A stretch of DNA of 64,000 nt from Hippasteria phrygiana (GCA_037893225.1 JAZGUH010000074.1:1-64000); one strand, 5' to 3'; positions 34,523 to 45,950 are shown, numbered from the stretch's first letter. Notes: generated by a model not told the origin, from the sequence alone. A program made the numbers and translations.

Positions 34523-36467
34523 ATGTCTACCTTAGCTGTTGTCGTTCTCCTTTTTGCATCGGTTGTCATGGAGATTGACGGCGCTGTCGACTGTCCAGAT
34601 TATGCTAATGGTGAGATTTGTTTTACTATTTACACAACTGTTGTGCATGGATTTTTCTTTTGACATGCTTTACTGTTGCAGAGATAAATCGGCGTCATTT
34701 TGTAGTTTTTTATGTAGATTTAGGTATATTATCAAACGGGCGAATATTTCTGCCATTAAATAATAAAAGTTTTTTTCAGAACCTTTTCCCCCTAAAGTCC
34801 CTTCTAGCCCGCTGGCGCCATTTGTCCGAAAGTCTTCGCTGTGGGCAACAAACAAATCTGCCTTCTTTTCCAAAACAAAATTGCACATGGAGAATTCAAT
34901 GGTGCAAACGCTTTCCAAAAATACAAACCTTTCAAAATTAGTCCAGTTTTTGTGTACTGGACTTCACGCGATGATTCTTTCAAAACTGGTCTTGGGGGAA
35001 CATTCCTCATTACGTTCTAGAGTGTCACGTTTTTAATTAAAAATTTATGGTTTGCTATTTACATACAAATGATCAAAAGCGCATTACAGGATCAAAATGA
35101 AAAGTAGCCTAACTACTTTAAAAATAGAACGAAAAGATATGTATATGTACCACATTTTTGAACCACGCTGCCTTTGTTGGTATTAATCCTTTGTTTTGCG
35201 AAAACATTCGCAATTTTGACATTGGTGTTAATATATTAATAGAATGAGGCAAATCATTATGCATACTATACATGTCTATCGCTGATTATGTAACCGCTTC
35301 GCCAAATTGCTGGTTTGCACCTTGGCTTGTTGGCTTAACCAACTTGCTTGCTTTCTTGCTCCCCTGATTGCTAGCTCGATCTCCTGCTCGCTTGCCTGCG
35401 TGCTTCCCTACCTGTTTATTTGTTTACTTGCCAACTTGCTTGCTTTTCTCTTCTTACTTGCTCCCCGTTTGCTTGTTTGTGTGCTTGCTGCCTGTAGTTT
35501 TACGTGCTTGCTTTTCAGCTTGCTCGCTTCCCACCCGTTTGTTGATCTTCCCCATGCTTGATTATCAAGCTTATACTGAACTCTCGATAAAGCCTCGCAT
35601 TTAGACTTGGTTCCAAGTCTGTGATCGTGGTTTGTGTCGGCCTGATAGCCAATACAATCACAGAACAGTGCCGGAAATAGCGCCCTCTTGCGTCCTTTTG
35701 TGAGTTAACCTTGAATCATCGCGAGTGGTAATGACGTTTAGCGTGGCTGAAGCAGACAAAAAAATAACTGCGATCTCGGACTTGAAATAAAGTCTACCTC
35801 GCATTAGGCCTAAATGCCGTGTGCAAAAAGCAGACGTTAGTCCCGTCCAATGCATACTAATTACAAGCATCCGTGTGTTCATTGGTTAACCGGCTCGAGT
35901 CGCCGTGTTACTCTTGCTCTGATTGGTTCTTCCATTTTTGTGCACAAAACCATCAGGGCCGATGGTTTTGTGCATAGGCCTAAATAATTTTTTGCGAGGT
36001 TTATCGGGGTTGTGAATGCACCACGCGCACCCTGCCTTTTTAAAAAACGAACCTAATAAAGTGAGAACATTGTTTCTTATTTCTCCTTTCCACCAGACAT
36101 CTGTTTCACCCAATGTCATGAATACTACGGGCAAGATCTTGAGCGAGCAGACGCCAAGGCGGGCTGCGAAGGGTACAGTGGCCACCTCTGCTTCGTCGAG
36201 GAACTCCGAGTCGCATACACCACCGGCTACAGAGATTCCAGGTGGGGCCTGATCGACAACGACCAGACGGGGTTCGCTCAGAAGAAACCCCGGGATGCGA
36301 AGGTCACGGCCTGTGGAAGTGCTTACTGGTGGGCGGGGGAGTGTTACGATAGCAAAAGTTTTGGGGATACCAGCGAGTCGACCATCCCCATCACACCCAG
36401 ACCGTACAAAAAAGCGGGAGCGTATTGCTGCACAAATAAACCAGAACCAGATGTGAACGAAGTCTAG
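34523..36467 (+). CDS. Two-exon gene for a small secreted cysteine-rich protein
   Basis: Exon 1 is 34,523-34,610 and exon 2 is 36,097-36,467. Together they encode 152 residues and end at TAG 36,465-36,467. Exon 1 begins with a hydrophobic signal peptide (MSTLAVVVLLFASVV, cleavage likely near residue 20) and ends at a canonical donor AATG|GTGAG. Exon 2 follows a strong pyrimidine tract and CCACCAG acceptor; the phase-1 join stays in frame. The start codon itself follows a pyrimidine tract and CTTCTAG, which suggests a further non-coding 5' exon. After the signal peptide the protein has nine cysteines, including spacings CxxxC and a final CC pair. I do not recognise the family. A possible polyadenylation signal lies at 36,832. 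Not seen in any single-frame ORF because of the intron. Confidence 0.72.
35295..35530. repeat. Degenerate CTTG/GCTT simple repeat in the intron
   Basis: Dense CTTGCTTG, CTTGCTTT and GCTTGCTTG words within the intron of the secreted-protein gene. Confidence 0.75.
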
Positions 36468-37683
36468 CAATGTGGCCAGATATACGGTACGCGATACACT
36501 ATCACAAACTAGGGAAGATGTCACTGTTAACCGAAGCACTTTTATAAATGTAAGCATGTCTGGTAATTTTCTGGCTAACCAAATTTTGAATCGACCAAAA
36601 GTGCATTACGGAAATTATCTATAGATATAAAGACAAAAGTAAAAATGATTTACATGTGGTTTCGTAACTTTGTACTAAAATGACCCCTACATTTTATTTT
36701 ATGTTTTTGATACATAATGCTGGAGCATTACTTCCTTTCAGAATTATTCTATAGAATTCTAGTGAGCCATTTTTTCACTTTAATTTTGTAAAGATAATGA
36801 AAGACACTTTTTTGTTTTCATACAGTTTGTCAATAAAATTTAGCATCCTTCCGCTTTGCAAAAAATGTTCTTCTTCCCTCGGTTATTATTGGTGGAGTCG
36901 ATTGCGCATGGCAAGTTATAAAAAGATAGATGTTGGCGTAAACACTAAAAATGAGAAGCGATTTTGGAGGCTATACTGATCATGCGCAGCATAACCAACA
37001 AGTCTGATTTTCAAGGAGTCTGATATTCACGCGACACGGGCAGGAGACCTTAAACCCGGCGGACCTTTATGCTATGGCTCTTTGCGAAATGGTTTCAGCT
37101 TCCTGTAATTTTCGGTCCTCTGATTTGGCTGTATAGATCCGGTTCCCATTCGCGACATGAATGTATCAACTAGAAGCCAGGAAAGTAGCCCTGTTTTCAG
37201 AACGAAATTAAGTTTGTAAAACGTGATGCACGATATAGGGCAGAGGGGAACCCCCCCCCCCCCCCCCCCTTTGTGTTGGTCAATGTGTTCCCGGAATGTG
37301 GGGAATTCTTTTCAGATCTCTAAGGGGTGTGTTGGGTAATAAGTCTGAAGAGTGTGTGTATATATAGGGACAAAAGGGGTACGGTACCCCTCTTCCCCAT
37401 ATCGTACTGGGTATATCGTGAAAACGTGTCAACATTTATTGGGGGGGCTCGGCAAAATATTTTGAAACCTGGTGGGGGATGGTAGGGCAGGATGTCGTAG
37501 GTTCGAGTTTCGTCGAGGTAAGCCTGTAAATTTTCCCCTAGTCTCTCGAAAAGCTCCGAGTATACACACAATTTTAAAATTGTCCTAATGTGTCCCATTT
37601 TTGGATCCGGTGTCGTATGAATCTGACTCCCTTTTCCCTATTGGTTAAACCCTCTCACGTGACTGGCCATTCTAGTGACTGGG
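36468..37683. other. 3' flank and intergenic DNA, no further gene seen
   Basis: Contains the probable 3' UTR of the secreted-protein gene and a long poly-C tract at 37,252-37,270. No open frame with a recognisable product and no Polinton terminal repeat was identified here. Confidence 0.5.
36832..36837 (+). promoter_or_regulatory. Possible polyadenylation signal AATAAA
   Basis: Canonical hexamer 365 bp after the stop codon of the two-exon gene. Position is plausible but unproven. Confidence 0.4.
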
Positions 37684-37875
37684 TCAATAAAATGTAAACT
37701 CATCAAAACGGCTAGAAATCCTTGAAATGACCAAATTGTTATATTTAAGACGGTCAAGTGTGGAGCGAAGGCTACGAATTACGGCAACGTCTGTTCGGCG
37801 CCCAACGCAGACAGTAGCCACGTAAAATTCATACAGCGTGGGAAGAACCGTGGGCGCGACCCGAGTGTTGGACAA
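37684..37875 (-). CDS. Possible small ORF left of the polymerase gene, unrecognised
   Basis: A 63-codon open frame with mixed composition that does not overlap any other candidate except at its first codon. It lacks an ATG (first codon TTG), so if real it is an exon or a broken gene. It could belong to the left end of the Polinton or to host DNA. No family recognised. Confidence 0.2.
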   Translation of the reverse strand: MSNTRVAPTVLPTLYEFYVATVCVGRRTDVAVIRSLRSTLDRLKYNNLVISRISSRFDEFTFY

Positions 37876-40800
37876 TGATCAAAAGCAAAATAACCGCCGA
37901 ATTAAGAGAAATAAAAGCGATGAAAGTTCAGATCGCTATAAAAAATAAAGTATAAAAATAGTACTTCTGATGGTGAGACTGTAACATCGACGGCAACTAA
38001 TTTTAGTCATCAAAATCGTGCCTTAAATGAGAGCGATATACAAACAACGCTCAGACAACAACATGAAACGATATTATCTCAGATAGATAAATACACTAAT
38101 AAAGGAAGCGGTTGGATCGTAGGTAAGATAATTGCGTTTTACATCAACATAAACAGAGCTAACTCACTCGCGGGTGCTTCTTACGTAAAACTACCCGACT
38201 ATATAACTAACAAACGCGCAACATTTAACATAAAAAACAAAGATCGACAGTGTATAAGATGGTGTATAAGAGCCGCCTTGGAAATATATACCGATAGAGT
38301 TAAAAATCAAATAGCAACAAACCCAAAGTACCAATTTCGTGGAAATAATCCATCTACTTATAAAACTGATGACGGATTAACATTCAAAGATGTAGACTTC
38401 CCCACACCCATACATCAGATATCGAAAATAGAAAGACAAAACGATATAAGTATAAACGTGTTTGGATACGAAAAGCCCAATAAAAAAACAATGTACCACG
38501 ACCCCTTCGGTTTGATATATCCGCTATATTTGTCTAAAAGACCATACGATACAAAAACTATCAGTTTGCTATTATATAGGCCTAAAGGTCATTATTGTTG
38601 GATAAATAACTTGTCTAGATTCTTATCTGGCGTTACCAATAGTCAACATCGTAAAATGTTTTGCTTGAGATGTTTAACGAATTTTCATTCAGAAGAAAAA
38701 TTAGACATACACATAAAAGATTGCGAAGGAATAGACTCTGCTTTATCTACTGTCAAAATGCCGCATGGAAACGTAAACAAATACTTAGACAAAAGCAAAT
38801 TAACGTTTAAAAACTTTAAAAATTTACAAGACGCACCGTACGTCATATACGCAGATTTTGAATCAATATTAGAAAAAACAACGACTGAGGGTAAAACTCA
38901 TATTCACAAAGCGTGCGGTTATTCGTACGTTGTAGTTAGATGCGATGGTCGTAAAATAAAGCGAAAGACTTATAGAGGTGGACGCGCGGTAGACAATTGT
39001 ATAACCTCGTTGCAAGAACTCGAACCTAAGATTAATGACTTACTCGCTTGCATTAAGCCGATAATATATACGCTAAAAGAAGAAAAAGTTCACCTAAACT
39101 CTAACGAGTGCTGGATTTGCGAAAAACCATTTTATCCTAATTACTCGTGTAATTGTCAATGCGACGAGCCGGAAGAACCCAATTTGGAAATAGAAGAAGA
39201 AAAACAAAAATACTCGTACAAAAACGAAAAGGGGTACGTAGAAAAAAAGTGTATGGAGTGTAACAAGAAAATTAACAAATTTAGAAAAGTAAGAGATCAT
39301 TGTCACACTACCGGTAAATGTCGTGGCGCTGCGCACGCTTACTGTTATCTTAAATTACGAGTTAAACCCGGTGAAACGACAATACCGGTCGTCTTTCACA
39401 ACTTAGAAAATTATGACGCGCACTTGATAATGCAGGGTATTTCAAAGTATAAAGAAGATATCTGGTGTATACCCAAAAATTCAGAAAAATACATTTCATT
39501 TTCGATCGGTCAATATCGATTTATCGACTCGTTTCATTTTATGTCTAGCGCTCTCAACAATTTGGTAAAGTCTTGCCCGAGAGAATTTTTTAGTTTGCTC
39601 CTGAAGCGTTTTGGCGAAGAGAACGCAGACATCCTGTTAAAAAAGGGCGTTTATCCGTATACGAGTGTATGGACAGTTTTGAGAAATTTGACGAGACTAG
39701 TTTACCGCCTAAGGAATGTTTTTACAGCGCGCTAAAAGATAAACATATAAGCGACGAAGATTACTCGCGCGCCCAACGAGTGTGGAGGGTCTTTCATTTA
39801 AAAAACATGGGTGAATACCACGACTTATACGTAACCACGGATACTCTATTACAAGCCGGCGTATTCGAGAATTTTAGGCAAATGTGTAGAACAAATTACA
39901 AGTTGGATCCAGCCAACTACTTCACAGCACCGGGATTAAGTTGGGACGCTCTATTAAGACATACGAAAATAGAATTAGAACTTTTAACCGAAATAGATCA
40001 ACATCTATTTTTGGAAAAAGCAAAAAGAGGAGGAATATCGAGCGTTGGAAGCGCGAGATATTTTAAGGCTAATAATAAGTATCTGAAAGATTACGATTCC
40101 GATAAACCCGATTCGTATATTCTCTATCTAGACGCCAACAACCTCTACGGGTGGGCCATGAGTCGATATTTACCCTACGGAGGATTTAATTGGGTCGTCC
40201 CTAGTCAATTTACCCACGATCGTATCATGGCGTTAAAAGATGAGACTAAAACGGGATACATTTTTGAAGTTGATTTGGAATATCCAACCGAACTACACGA
40301 TCTACACAACGATTATCCTTTAGCCGCTGAAAATATAATCATACCTAAAGAATGGTTATCGGAGTATCAACTAAATTTATCGAAGGATATAGGAGATAGC
40401 GCTAAGGTAAACAAATTAACCGGTACGTTATATCGTAAAGAAAAATATGTATTGCACTACGTCAATTTGAAACAGTGTCTAAAAATGGGCCTAAAACTAA
40501 CTAAAGTACATCGGGCGTTACAATTTAAACAAAAACCTTGGATGAAATCGTACATCGATAAAAACACGCAACTAAGAACGAAAGCAAAGTCAGATTTTGA
40601 AAAAGATTTTTTTAAATTGATGAATAATTCCGTATTCGGTAAAACGATGGAAAATGTCAGAAATAGAATAGATGGAGTTTTATTGCCAGACGATCAAGTG
40701 AAAAAATACGAAAAAATAGTTTCTAAACCTAGCTATAAGTCTACTACCGCTTTTGAAGAATGTGATTTATCATTCGTGGAATCGTACAAAAAAGAAAACG

Positions 40801-41412
40801 TATTTAAATATACCGATTTATGGAGGCGTTAGTATATTGGACATTGTAATAAAAGTCGCACATTAGAGTTTTTGCAATCAATTAAAAAAGACGTATGGCG
40901 ATAAAGTAAGATTGATGTATACAGACACGGACTCGCTGCTTTTGATTATATATACGAAAGACGTTTATCTAGATATGGAAAAACAGTACGATTTTAGCAA
41001 CTACGAGAAAAGTCACTTTTTATACGACGAGACTAACAAGAAAGTCATCGGTAAATTTAAAGACGAATGCGGAGGAAAAGTTATATGCGAAGCTACATGC
41101 ATCAGATCAAAGATGTACTCGATTTTATACGGGGAACACGATAGCACTCCCTACGACTGTATAAAGAAGGCCAAAGGCGTAAACAAAACGGTTATAAACA
41201 ACGATCTATCTTACGAAAATTATAAAAATTGTGTTTTAGCGAGCGAGTGCTATTCAAACAATATGATAAACATTGGGTCCAAACATCACATGATATACAC
41301 GGAGGCTCAAGTCAAGCAATCGTTAAATCCTTTAGATACGAAGAGATATATTTTACCTAATGGTACAGACACTCTGGCTTTTGGTCACCGTTCTAATCTT
41401 GAGCGTAGCTAA
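37875..41412 (+). pseudogene. POLB: Protein-primed family B DNA polymerase, frameshifted
   Basis: This would replicate the element by protein priming. Coding similarity starts at or near ATG 37,875, shifts frame near 37,940-37,950, then runs open from 37,942 to 39,735. Visible marks are a CxxC...HxxxC finger (KMFCLRC, about 38,655-38,730), exonuclease motif I YADFES (about 38,850), a Cys/His-rich insertion with DHCHTTGKCRGAAH (about 39,290-39,340), and exonuclease motif II HNLENYDAH (about 39,398). A net frame change at 39,661 moves to the next frame, which holds polymerase motif A DANNLYG (about 40,131) and motif B NNSVFGKTMEN (about 40,625). A damaged patch at 40,815-40,890 with a shift and a stop precedes motif C MYTDTDS (40,915-40,935). 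The C-terminus (LPNGTDTLAFGH) is intact to TAA 41,410-41,412. About 1,180 codons in all, normal for Polinton polymerases. Some breaks could be assembly errors. Confidence 0.93.
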
Positions 41413-42131
41413 AGATTAGAACAAGAATTGTTATAAATATCTACTCGAAAAATAAATTTCTTATGGTTATTCTCGACTAGCTCGCCGTCGCAGTCTCTGA
41501 AAGAAAAACTCAGTTCGGGTATTTTACTCCTAATTAGAGGTATGACAGTTTTTCTTTGATTCTGCAACGTCGCGATTACATCCGAACGAGCGTCAATATA
41601 TGCAATCGGTATAACGTCTAACAAGTGCGTGTCACTTCCGTTATAGAAATTATTAGACGTAGATAACTGATCGCAATGTAAAAATATTACATTCACATAA
41701 TTCATATTATAATGTCCTACAAGTTCACCATCAATTATGGGATGCCAACTACTGGGTAGATCCAACACTTTTCGAGTATGTAGATCGAAATTAATCCGAA
41801 AATCTTTATCTTCCGATATTATACCGACATTAAACATAATTGTTTTATTAATCCTGTCCGCGGAAACTGCAATAAAAGTTAATTTATTAAGTTCAGCTAT
41901 TAACCCATCGATATCATAATTTCCAGCTGGAATTACCATTTCACCATTAGTTTCACCCCGTCTATCAAATATTTGCCATCCTATAGTCATACGTTGAGTT
42001 ATATTATAAAAACCGATGGTAAATATCGCGTTGTTTAAACTCATACAGTAATTTCCATTAGAGTTATCTATAGGTTTTGACAGTCTAAAAGTTTGTTCGT
42101 TACCGATCATTTCAAAAACGTGCGATTCCAT
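41409..42131 (-). CDS. Polinton structural-type protein, intact paralogue
   Basis: 240 residues from ATG 42,131; the longer frame to 42,158 is less likely because the neighbouring paralogue starts at the equivalent MESHVFEM. It is built of beta-rich stretches: a conserved MSLNNAIF block (about residues 30-45), PAGNYDIDGLIAEL (about 75-90), LHCDQLSTSNNFYNG (about 150-165) and a C-terminal LSFSFRDCDGELVE block. This layout matches a conserved Polinton protein family of unknown role that I infer to be a virion component. Its stop TAG overlaps the polymerase stop TAA on the opposite strand by two bases. The start is preceded by TTTATTAAA, the element's shared leader motif. Confidence 0.75.
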   Translation of the reverse strand: MESHVFEMIGNEQTFRLSKPIDNSNGNYCMSLNNAIFTIGFYNITQRMTIGWQIFDRRGETNGEMVIPAGNYDIDGLIAELNKLTFIAVSADRINKTIMFNVGIISEDKDFRINFDLHTRKVLDLPSSWHPIIDGELVGHYNMNYVNVIFLHCDQLSTSNNFYNGSDTHLLDVIPIAYIDARSDVIATLQNQRKTVIPLIRSKIPELSFSFRDCDGELVENNHKKFIFRVDIYNNSCSNL

Positions 42132-42182
42132 TTTAATAAAGCGTAACAAAATCTTCAAAAATCGCTTAAAATTTGCCGATCG

Positions 42183-42863
42183 TCAAGTTAAAACTAATTT
42201 TTTTCCTCGATTATTGATTAAAGTACCGTCGCGGTCTCTGATACTAAAGCTAAGTTGGTTTATCCTATCGCCCGCGAGTCTACAAGCGGTTAATCTTATA
42301 CGCTCGATAATCGTATTATCTCTTTTCGTTATCGGTATAACGTGTAACAAGTGCGTGCCCCTTCCGTTATAGAAATTGTTAGACGTAGATAACTGATCGC
42401 AATGTAAAAAAACTGTATCGATGGGCGTTGTATTATACTACCCTACGTAATCTACGCCAAAAACTAATTTCTTTTCTGATATCCCCAACAATTGTTTAAT
42501 GTTTTTATCGCAGCGTAGAACGTAATTTTCTTCCGTTATATAAAAAGATATCTTTTTATTAAGTTTATCTACGGAGACTTCTAACCAAACTAATTTACTA
42601 AGTCTATCTCCGATCCAATCTATATCGTAATATCCGGCCGGAATATCAATTTTTCCATCCGTACTACCCGTTTTTTGCCCCGTGTTTGGATCGATTTGAT
42701 TTATAAAATAGAGAACTTCGCTATTACTAGGTATATTATAAAACCCCGCGGTAAATATCGCGCTGTTTAAACTCATACTGTAATCTCCCTTGGAGTTATC
42801 TATAGGTTTTGATAAATTAAACGTTTGTTCGTTACCATTCATTTCAAAAACGTGCGATTCCAT
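42183..42863 (-). pseudogene. Second structural-type paralogue with one in-frame stop
   Basis: This starts MESHVFEMNGNEQTF, nearly the same as its neighbour at 42,131, and keeps the same blocks in the same order (MSLNSAIF, PAGYYDID, LHCDQLSTSNNFYNG, LSFSIRDRDG) to a TGA at 42,183-42,185. A single TAG at 42,438-42,440, at codon 142 of 227, interrupts an otherwise continuous frame. The two genes are a tandem duplication with strongly conserved ends and diverged middles. A single substitution, unlike the indel breaks elsewhere in the element, points to a true nonsense mutation or a readthrough site. Confidence 0.8.
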
Positions 42864-42900
42864 TTTATTAAACTAAAATATTTGGTTTATTAAAATAATA
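42864..42900. promoter_or_regulatory. 37-bp divergent intergenic region
   Basis: Separates the minus gene starting at 42,863 and the plus ORF starting at 42,901. It is entirely A/T-rich and carries TTTAATAAA adjoining the minus start and TTTATTAAAATAATA before the plus start, so it probably drives both. Confidence 0.5.
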
Positions 42901-43080
42901 ATGAAATTCACTCAATTTATACAATTTTTAGAGGTTAATAATCAAACGGTAACGAATGCTCTAGATATCGTGAATCTAGCTAGAGGTCACGACGATAGCG
43001 ACAAGTACGAAGCAATTACCCCGGAGAGTACCCCGTTGAACATGAACTTGAGTCAACTTAAACATCATCGTAAACGCTAA
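42901..43080 (+). CDS. Small Polinton ORF of 59 residues, unknown
   Basis: Starts ATG AAA TTC and ends TAA at 43,078-43,080. Mostly helical, polar, with an HHRKR basic end. Supported by position: it fills the space between a divergent start and the next gene, and has the A/T-rich leader. No family recognised. Confidence 0.45.
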   Translation: MKFTQFIQFLEVNNQTVTNALDIVNLARGHDDSDKYEAITPESTPLNMNLSQLKHHRKR

Positions 43081-43131
43081 CACGAACGCGAGTTTTATCG
43101 CTAATTTAGCGGTATATTTAGCGCTTATAAA

Positions 43132-44492
43132 ATGTCCGACATAAAAAACGACGAAGCGGTCGAACGTTATGCATCAGACCCCATGACGTTTTATCAAAAT
43201 CAACTCAACTTTGCATTTTGGTGCGCGACTTCGGGTTGCGGTGTAGGACTAGACTTATTTCTACATGAAAACCCCGTAATATCGGCTTTATTCAAGTTTC
43301 ACGTATATTTCACGATCAGAAAGATACTTTACTTTCTAAAATGCCCAGTTCCAAACGACGATGCATTCGACGATCTAAACAATAGCATCGATCACGGTGC
43401 TTATACTAATACTTGTCAACGCTTTCGAGTCGATCCAAACGTGAGTTTTAAACAGACCGTAGACTTAGCATCAGCGGGTCTAGGTACTGCGTACTATTAC
43501 GATAGAGACTCGCATCAATATTTACCGGTGCCCGGTATAGATTATACTCCTTATAAGCAAGACTTAGATCCACAGCCTGGTGGTGGTTACAACATGGGTT
43601 TTACCACGCCGGATGATACGTATATTCACGGTAAGTACACCGTCATGTATATATCAGACAATCCGCAGACGTTGTACGACTTGGTTTTAGAAATTGTATA
43701 CGTCAGAAGAGCTCGTTTACCGACGTTGGTATAGAATACATAAACGAAAGCGTGAGAACGTACGTGTACGCCATACTTGGCGCGCAAGCCCAAACAAAAA
43801 CGAGTATACTAACCGAGGGTACTGGATTAGATGCTCAAAGACAATTTGAAAATATAGTAGAAGGCGTTATAAATAGCCCGACGGATCTAGAAGCTTCTAT
43901 AACCAGATTTCAAGATTCTTTACAGTACGCTAGAAGCTCGTTAAACTTTGTGATAAGCCCCGGATTATACTTGATTCCATCAAATATGGAGCTTTTAGTC
44001 GGTATTCATCGAGGTTATAATCATAATATACAGATAGCTACGCCAGATTCATCGATAGGATTAAATATCAATTTGAACTCAGACGTACACCCTCCAACAC
44101 CTCCACCACAAACCCCTTCACCTGCACCTACACCACCGCCACCAGCCACTGCACCTACACCACAAACCCCTCCACCTACACCTACACCTATGTCACCAAC
44201 CCCTACACCACCGCCACCCTCTCCTGTAAAAAGGAGTCGTACAGTAACCCAGCAGAATTATGACGATTTAGAAAATGTTGACCCACCACCACCCCCACCC
44301 TCTCCTGTAAAAAAGAGTCGTACAGTAACCCAGCAGAATGTTGACGATTTAGAAAATTTTGACCCGCCAACTCTAATCTCAGACGTACCCCCACCGCCAG
44401 ACTCGCACGAACAAGAAAAAACTGCTTTAGTCGTTGGTTTAATGGCCGCTGCTGGGGTTGGGTATCTAGCTTACGATATTTTACGTAATTGA
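43132..44492 (+). pseudogene. Conserved Polinton protein with proline-rich C-terminal tail, one frameshift
   Basis: The first frame (43,132-43,734) carries FWCATSGCGVGLD and FKFHVYFTIRKILYF blocks. The second (43,752-44,492) resumes with VRTYVYAILGAQAQT and GTGLDAQRQF. These blocks normally sit in one Polinton protein, and the coding similarity switches frame around 43,715, so this is one gene of about 450 codons. The C-terminal third is a proline/threonine-rich linker with a tandem repeat (44,213-44,372), and the last residues (ALVVGLMAAAGVGYLAYDIL) form a single membrane segment. I infer a minor virion protein. The start has the GCGCTTATAAA leader directly before ATG. Confidence 0.78.
44213..44372 (+). 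repeat. Two-copy coding tandem repeat in the proline-rich tail
   Basis: Two copies of a SPVKKSRTVTQQN-coding segment followed by DDLEN and a run of prolines, about 90 bp apart and nearly identical at DNA level. Recent slippage or unequal exchange within the gene. Confidence 0.85.
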
Positions 44493-44527
44493 GGAAGGTG
44501 GTAACTCAGTATCTGACAGAACGGCCA

Positions 44528-45491
44528 TTAATTCTTTCTTAACGAACGATCTCTTGGGGGCCATCTTTTAGCCAGTACAATGCGGGCTGTCCAGGATTCG
44601 TCGTTCTTTTTTTTTATCGTATACATTTCTACGCTCCAAATAGGATCGGTAGCTCTTCTTCTAACGTCTTTTTCGAGCTCTCCAGGAGCGTAAAGATATC
44701 TAACGATATCATCATTTACGCTTAAAAGTTGTTCCGGACTCAAGAGCCCCGAAGAACTCAATTGTCTTATTTCTAACTGAGACATAGCCAATTTAGGAGT
44801 TAACGGCTCGCCTTTCATAGTCGATATCAATCTAGTTTCTTCGTCGTTTAACGCTTTTATAACATCGGGCAATCTTTTTACCCACGCGCGGCTACGCTCG
44901 GTAGGCTCTAACATTTCTTGAGCGTATTGATGGCCGAATAATCTTTCGGCCAAAGTACGATTAAATCTTTCTACTATACCTTGAGCTCTATGATTACCAA
45001 CCTCGCCTCTTTGTACTACTACTCGTCGAGTCCGCATCAAAGTATTAAATTCAGTCATAAATTCTGTACCGGGATCTACTTTTATAGTTTTAGGCCAAGA
45101 CAAGGCCGATCTTTTGTAAATCTTTTTTAACGCCTCTACAACTTGAGTACTCGTTTTATTCGTCAAGGGTTCAGCTTCTTTATATCGAGTGGCCACATCA
45201 ACGATCGTCAACGCGTATTTATAAGTTTTTCGTCTAACTACATCGTGTGGTAGATATAACAGATCCGCTTGATGCATTTCATTGGGTAATCCTATAACCT
45301 TATTGAGGCTCGTAGGTCTCGGGATATTACTGGGGGCCGGCAAATAAATTTGCCACATGGCTTGTTTTCTTAACCAATTTCTAACGGCTGACTCGGGTAC
45401 ATTGCCTTTTGACGATAATTTTTTTTATGGCACCTGCACCTTTCCAATATCCTCTAGGACTGTAAAATATTTTACTTAATTTTGTTTCCAT
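44528..45491 (-). pseudogene. INT: Retroviral-type DDE integrase, frameshifted near its N-terminus
   Basis: It would insert the element into host DNA. The main frame (45,358 down to 44,528) contains the RNase H-like core: Asp in HQADLLY (residue 32 of that frame), Asp in KVDPGTEF (95) and Glu in GIVERFNRTL (130), giving 34 residues between the last two. The C-terminus has DPIWSVEMYTI and RWPPR, the chromodomain-like tail seen in Polinton integrases. The N-terminal segment (ATG at 45,491, METKLSKIFYSPRGYW) lies in another frame, with the shift in an A-rich run around 45,420. It is divergent from the next gene, with 41 bp between starts. Confidence 0.92.
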
Positions 45492-45532
45492 TTTATTTTA
45501 TACTTTGTAAAAATTTTAACGACTTATTAAAA
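45492..45532. promoter_or_regulatory. 41-bp divergent intergenic region
   Basis: Lies between the integrase start (minus) and the small membrane-protein start (plus). A/T-rich with TATAAAATAAA before the integrase ATG and CTTATTAAAA before the plus ATG. Confidence 0.5.
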
Positions 45533-45950
45533 ATGGTGAGTCTTTTAATTATGGGTGCTGGAGCTTTAATAAGCGCTGTGGCATTTAGCGGAACGAGCTT
45601 CGCCTTTTCTAAGATAGGGAAAAGCGGTGCGGACGAAGAACGTAAACGACACGATTTGGCTCTAGAAAGATTAACTGAAGCTAAACAAGAGTGGGTGAAA
45701 CAAAGAACCAGGTATCTGGATTATCTAAACGATCGACTACATAAAGAAGCCAGGGCTCAAAAAACATTTTAAAATGTAGATGAGGCGTTGAGAGAATAAT
45801 AACGAAGTAACGAACGAAGACTTTCGATTACCTCGCGAACCTGTATTGTCGGACTTTTACGTACCCAGCGAAGATCAAAAAGATGGTGAAATTGCATTTA
45901 TCTTAGGAGGCACTGCTGTTTTAGGTTATTTAGTTTATAAATATGTTTAA
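45533..45950 (+). pseudogene. Small Polinton membrane protein, C-terminal half out of frame
   Basis: ATG 45,533 opens a 79-residue frame with a glycine/alanine-rich membrane segment (residues 2-25) and a charged, probably coiled-coil helix (EERKRHDLALERLTEAKQEW). After the stop at 45,770-45,772 the similarity continues out of frame, ending with GEIAFILGGTAVLGYLVYKYV and TAA at 45,948-45,950, a second membrane segment. The normal form is therefore a two-segment membrane protein of about 135 residues. The ATG at 45,533 is preferred over the upstream frame start because it has the leader motif. Confidence 0.68.

Noticed and set aside
35886..36557. 223-codon minus-strand ORF
   Set aside because: It is antisense to exon 2 of the spliced secreted-protein gene and extends into its intron and 3' flank. 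The plus-strand model has splice sites, a signal peptide and a stop.
39094..39336. Minus-strand 80-codon hydrophobic ORF within the polymerase
   Set aside because: Antisense of a Lys/Glu-rich stretch, which always reads as Phe/Leu-rich.
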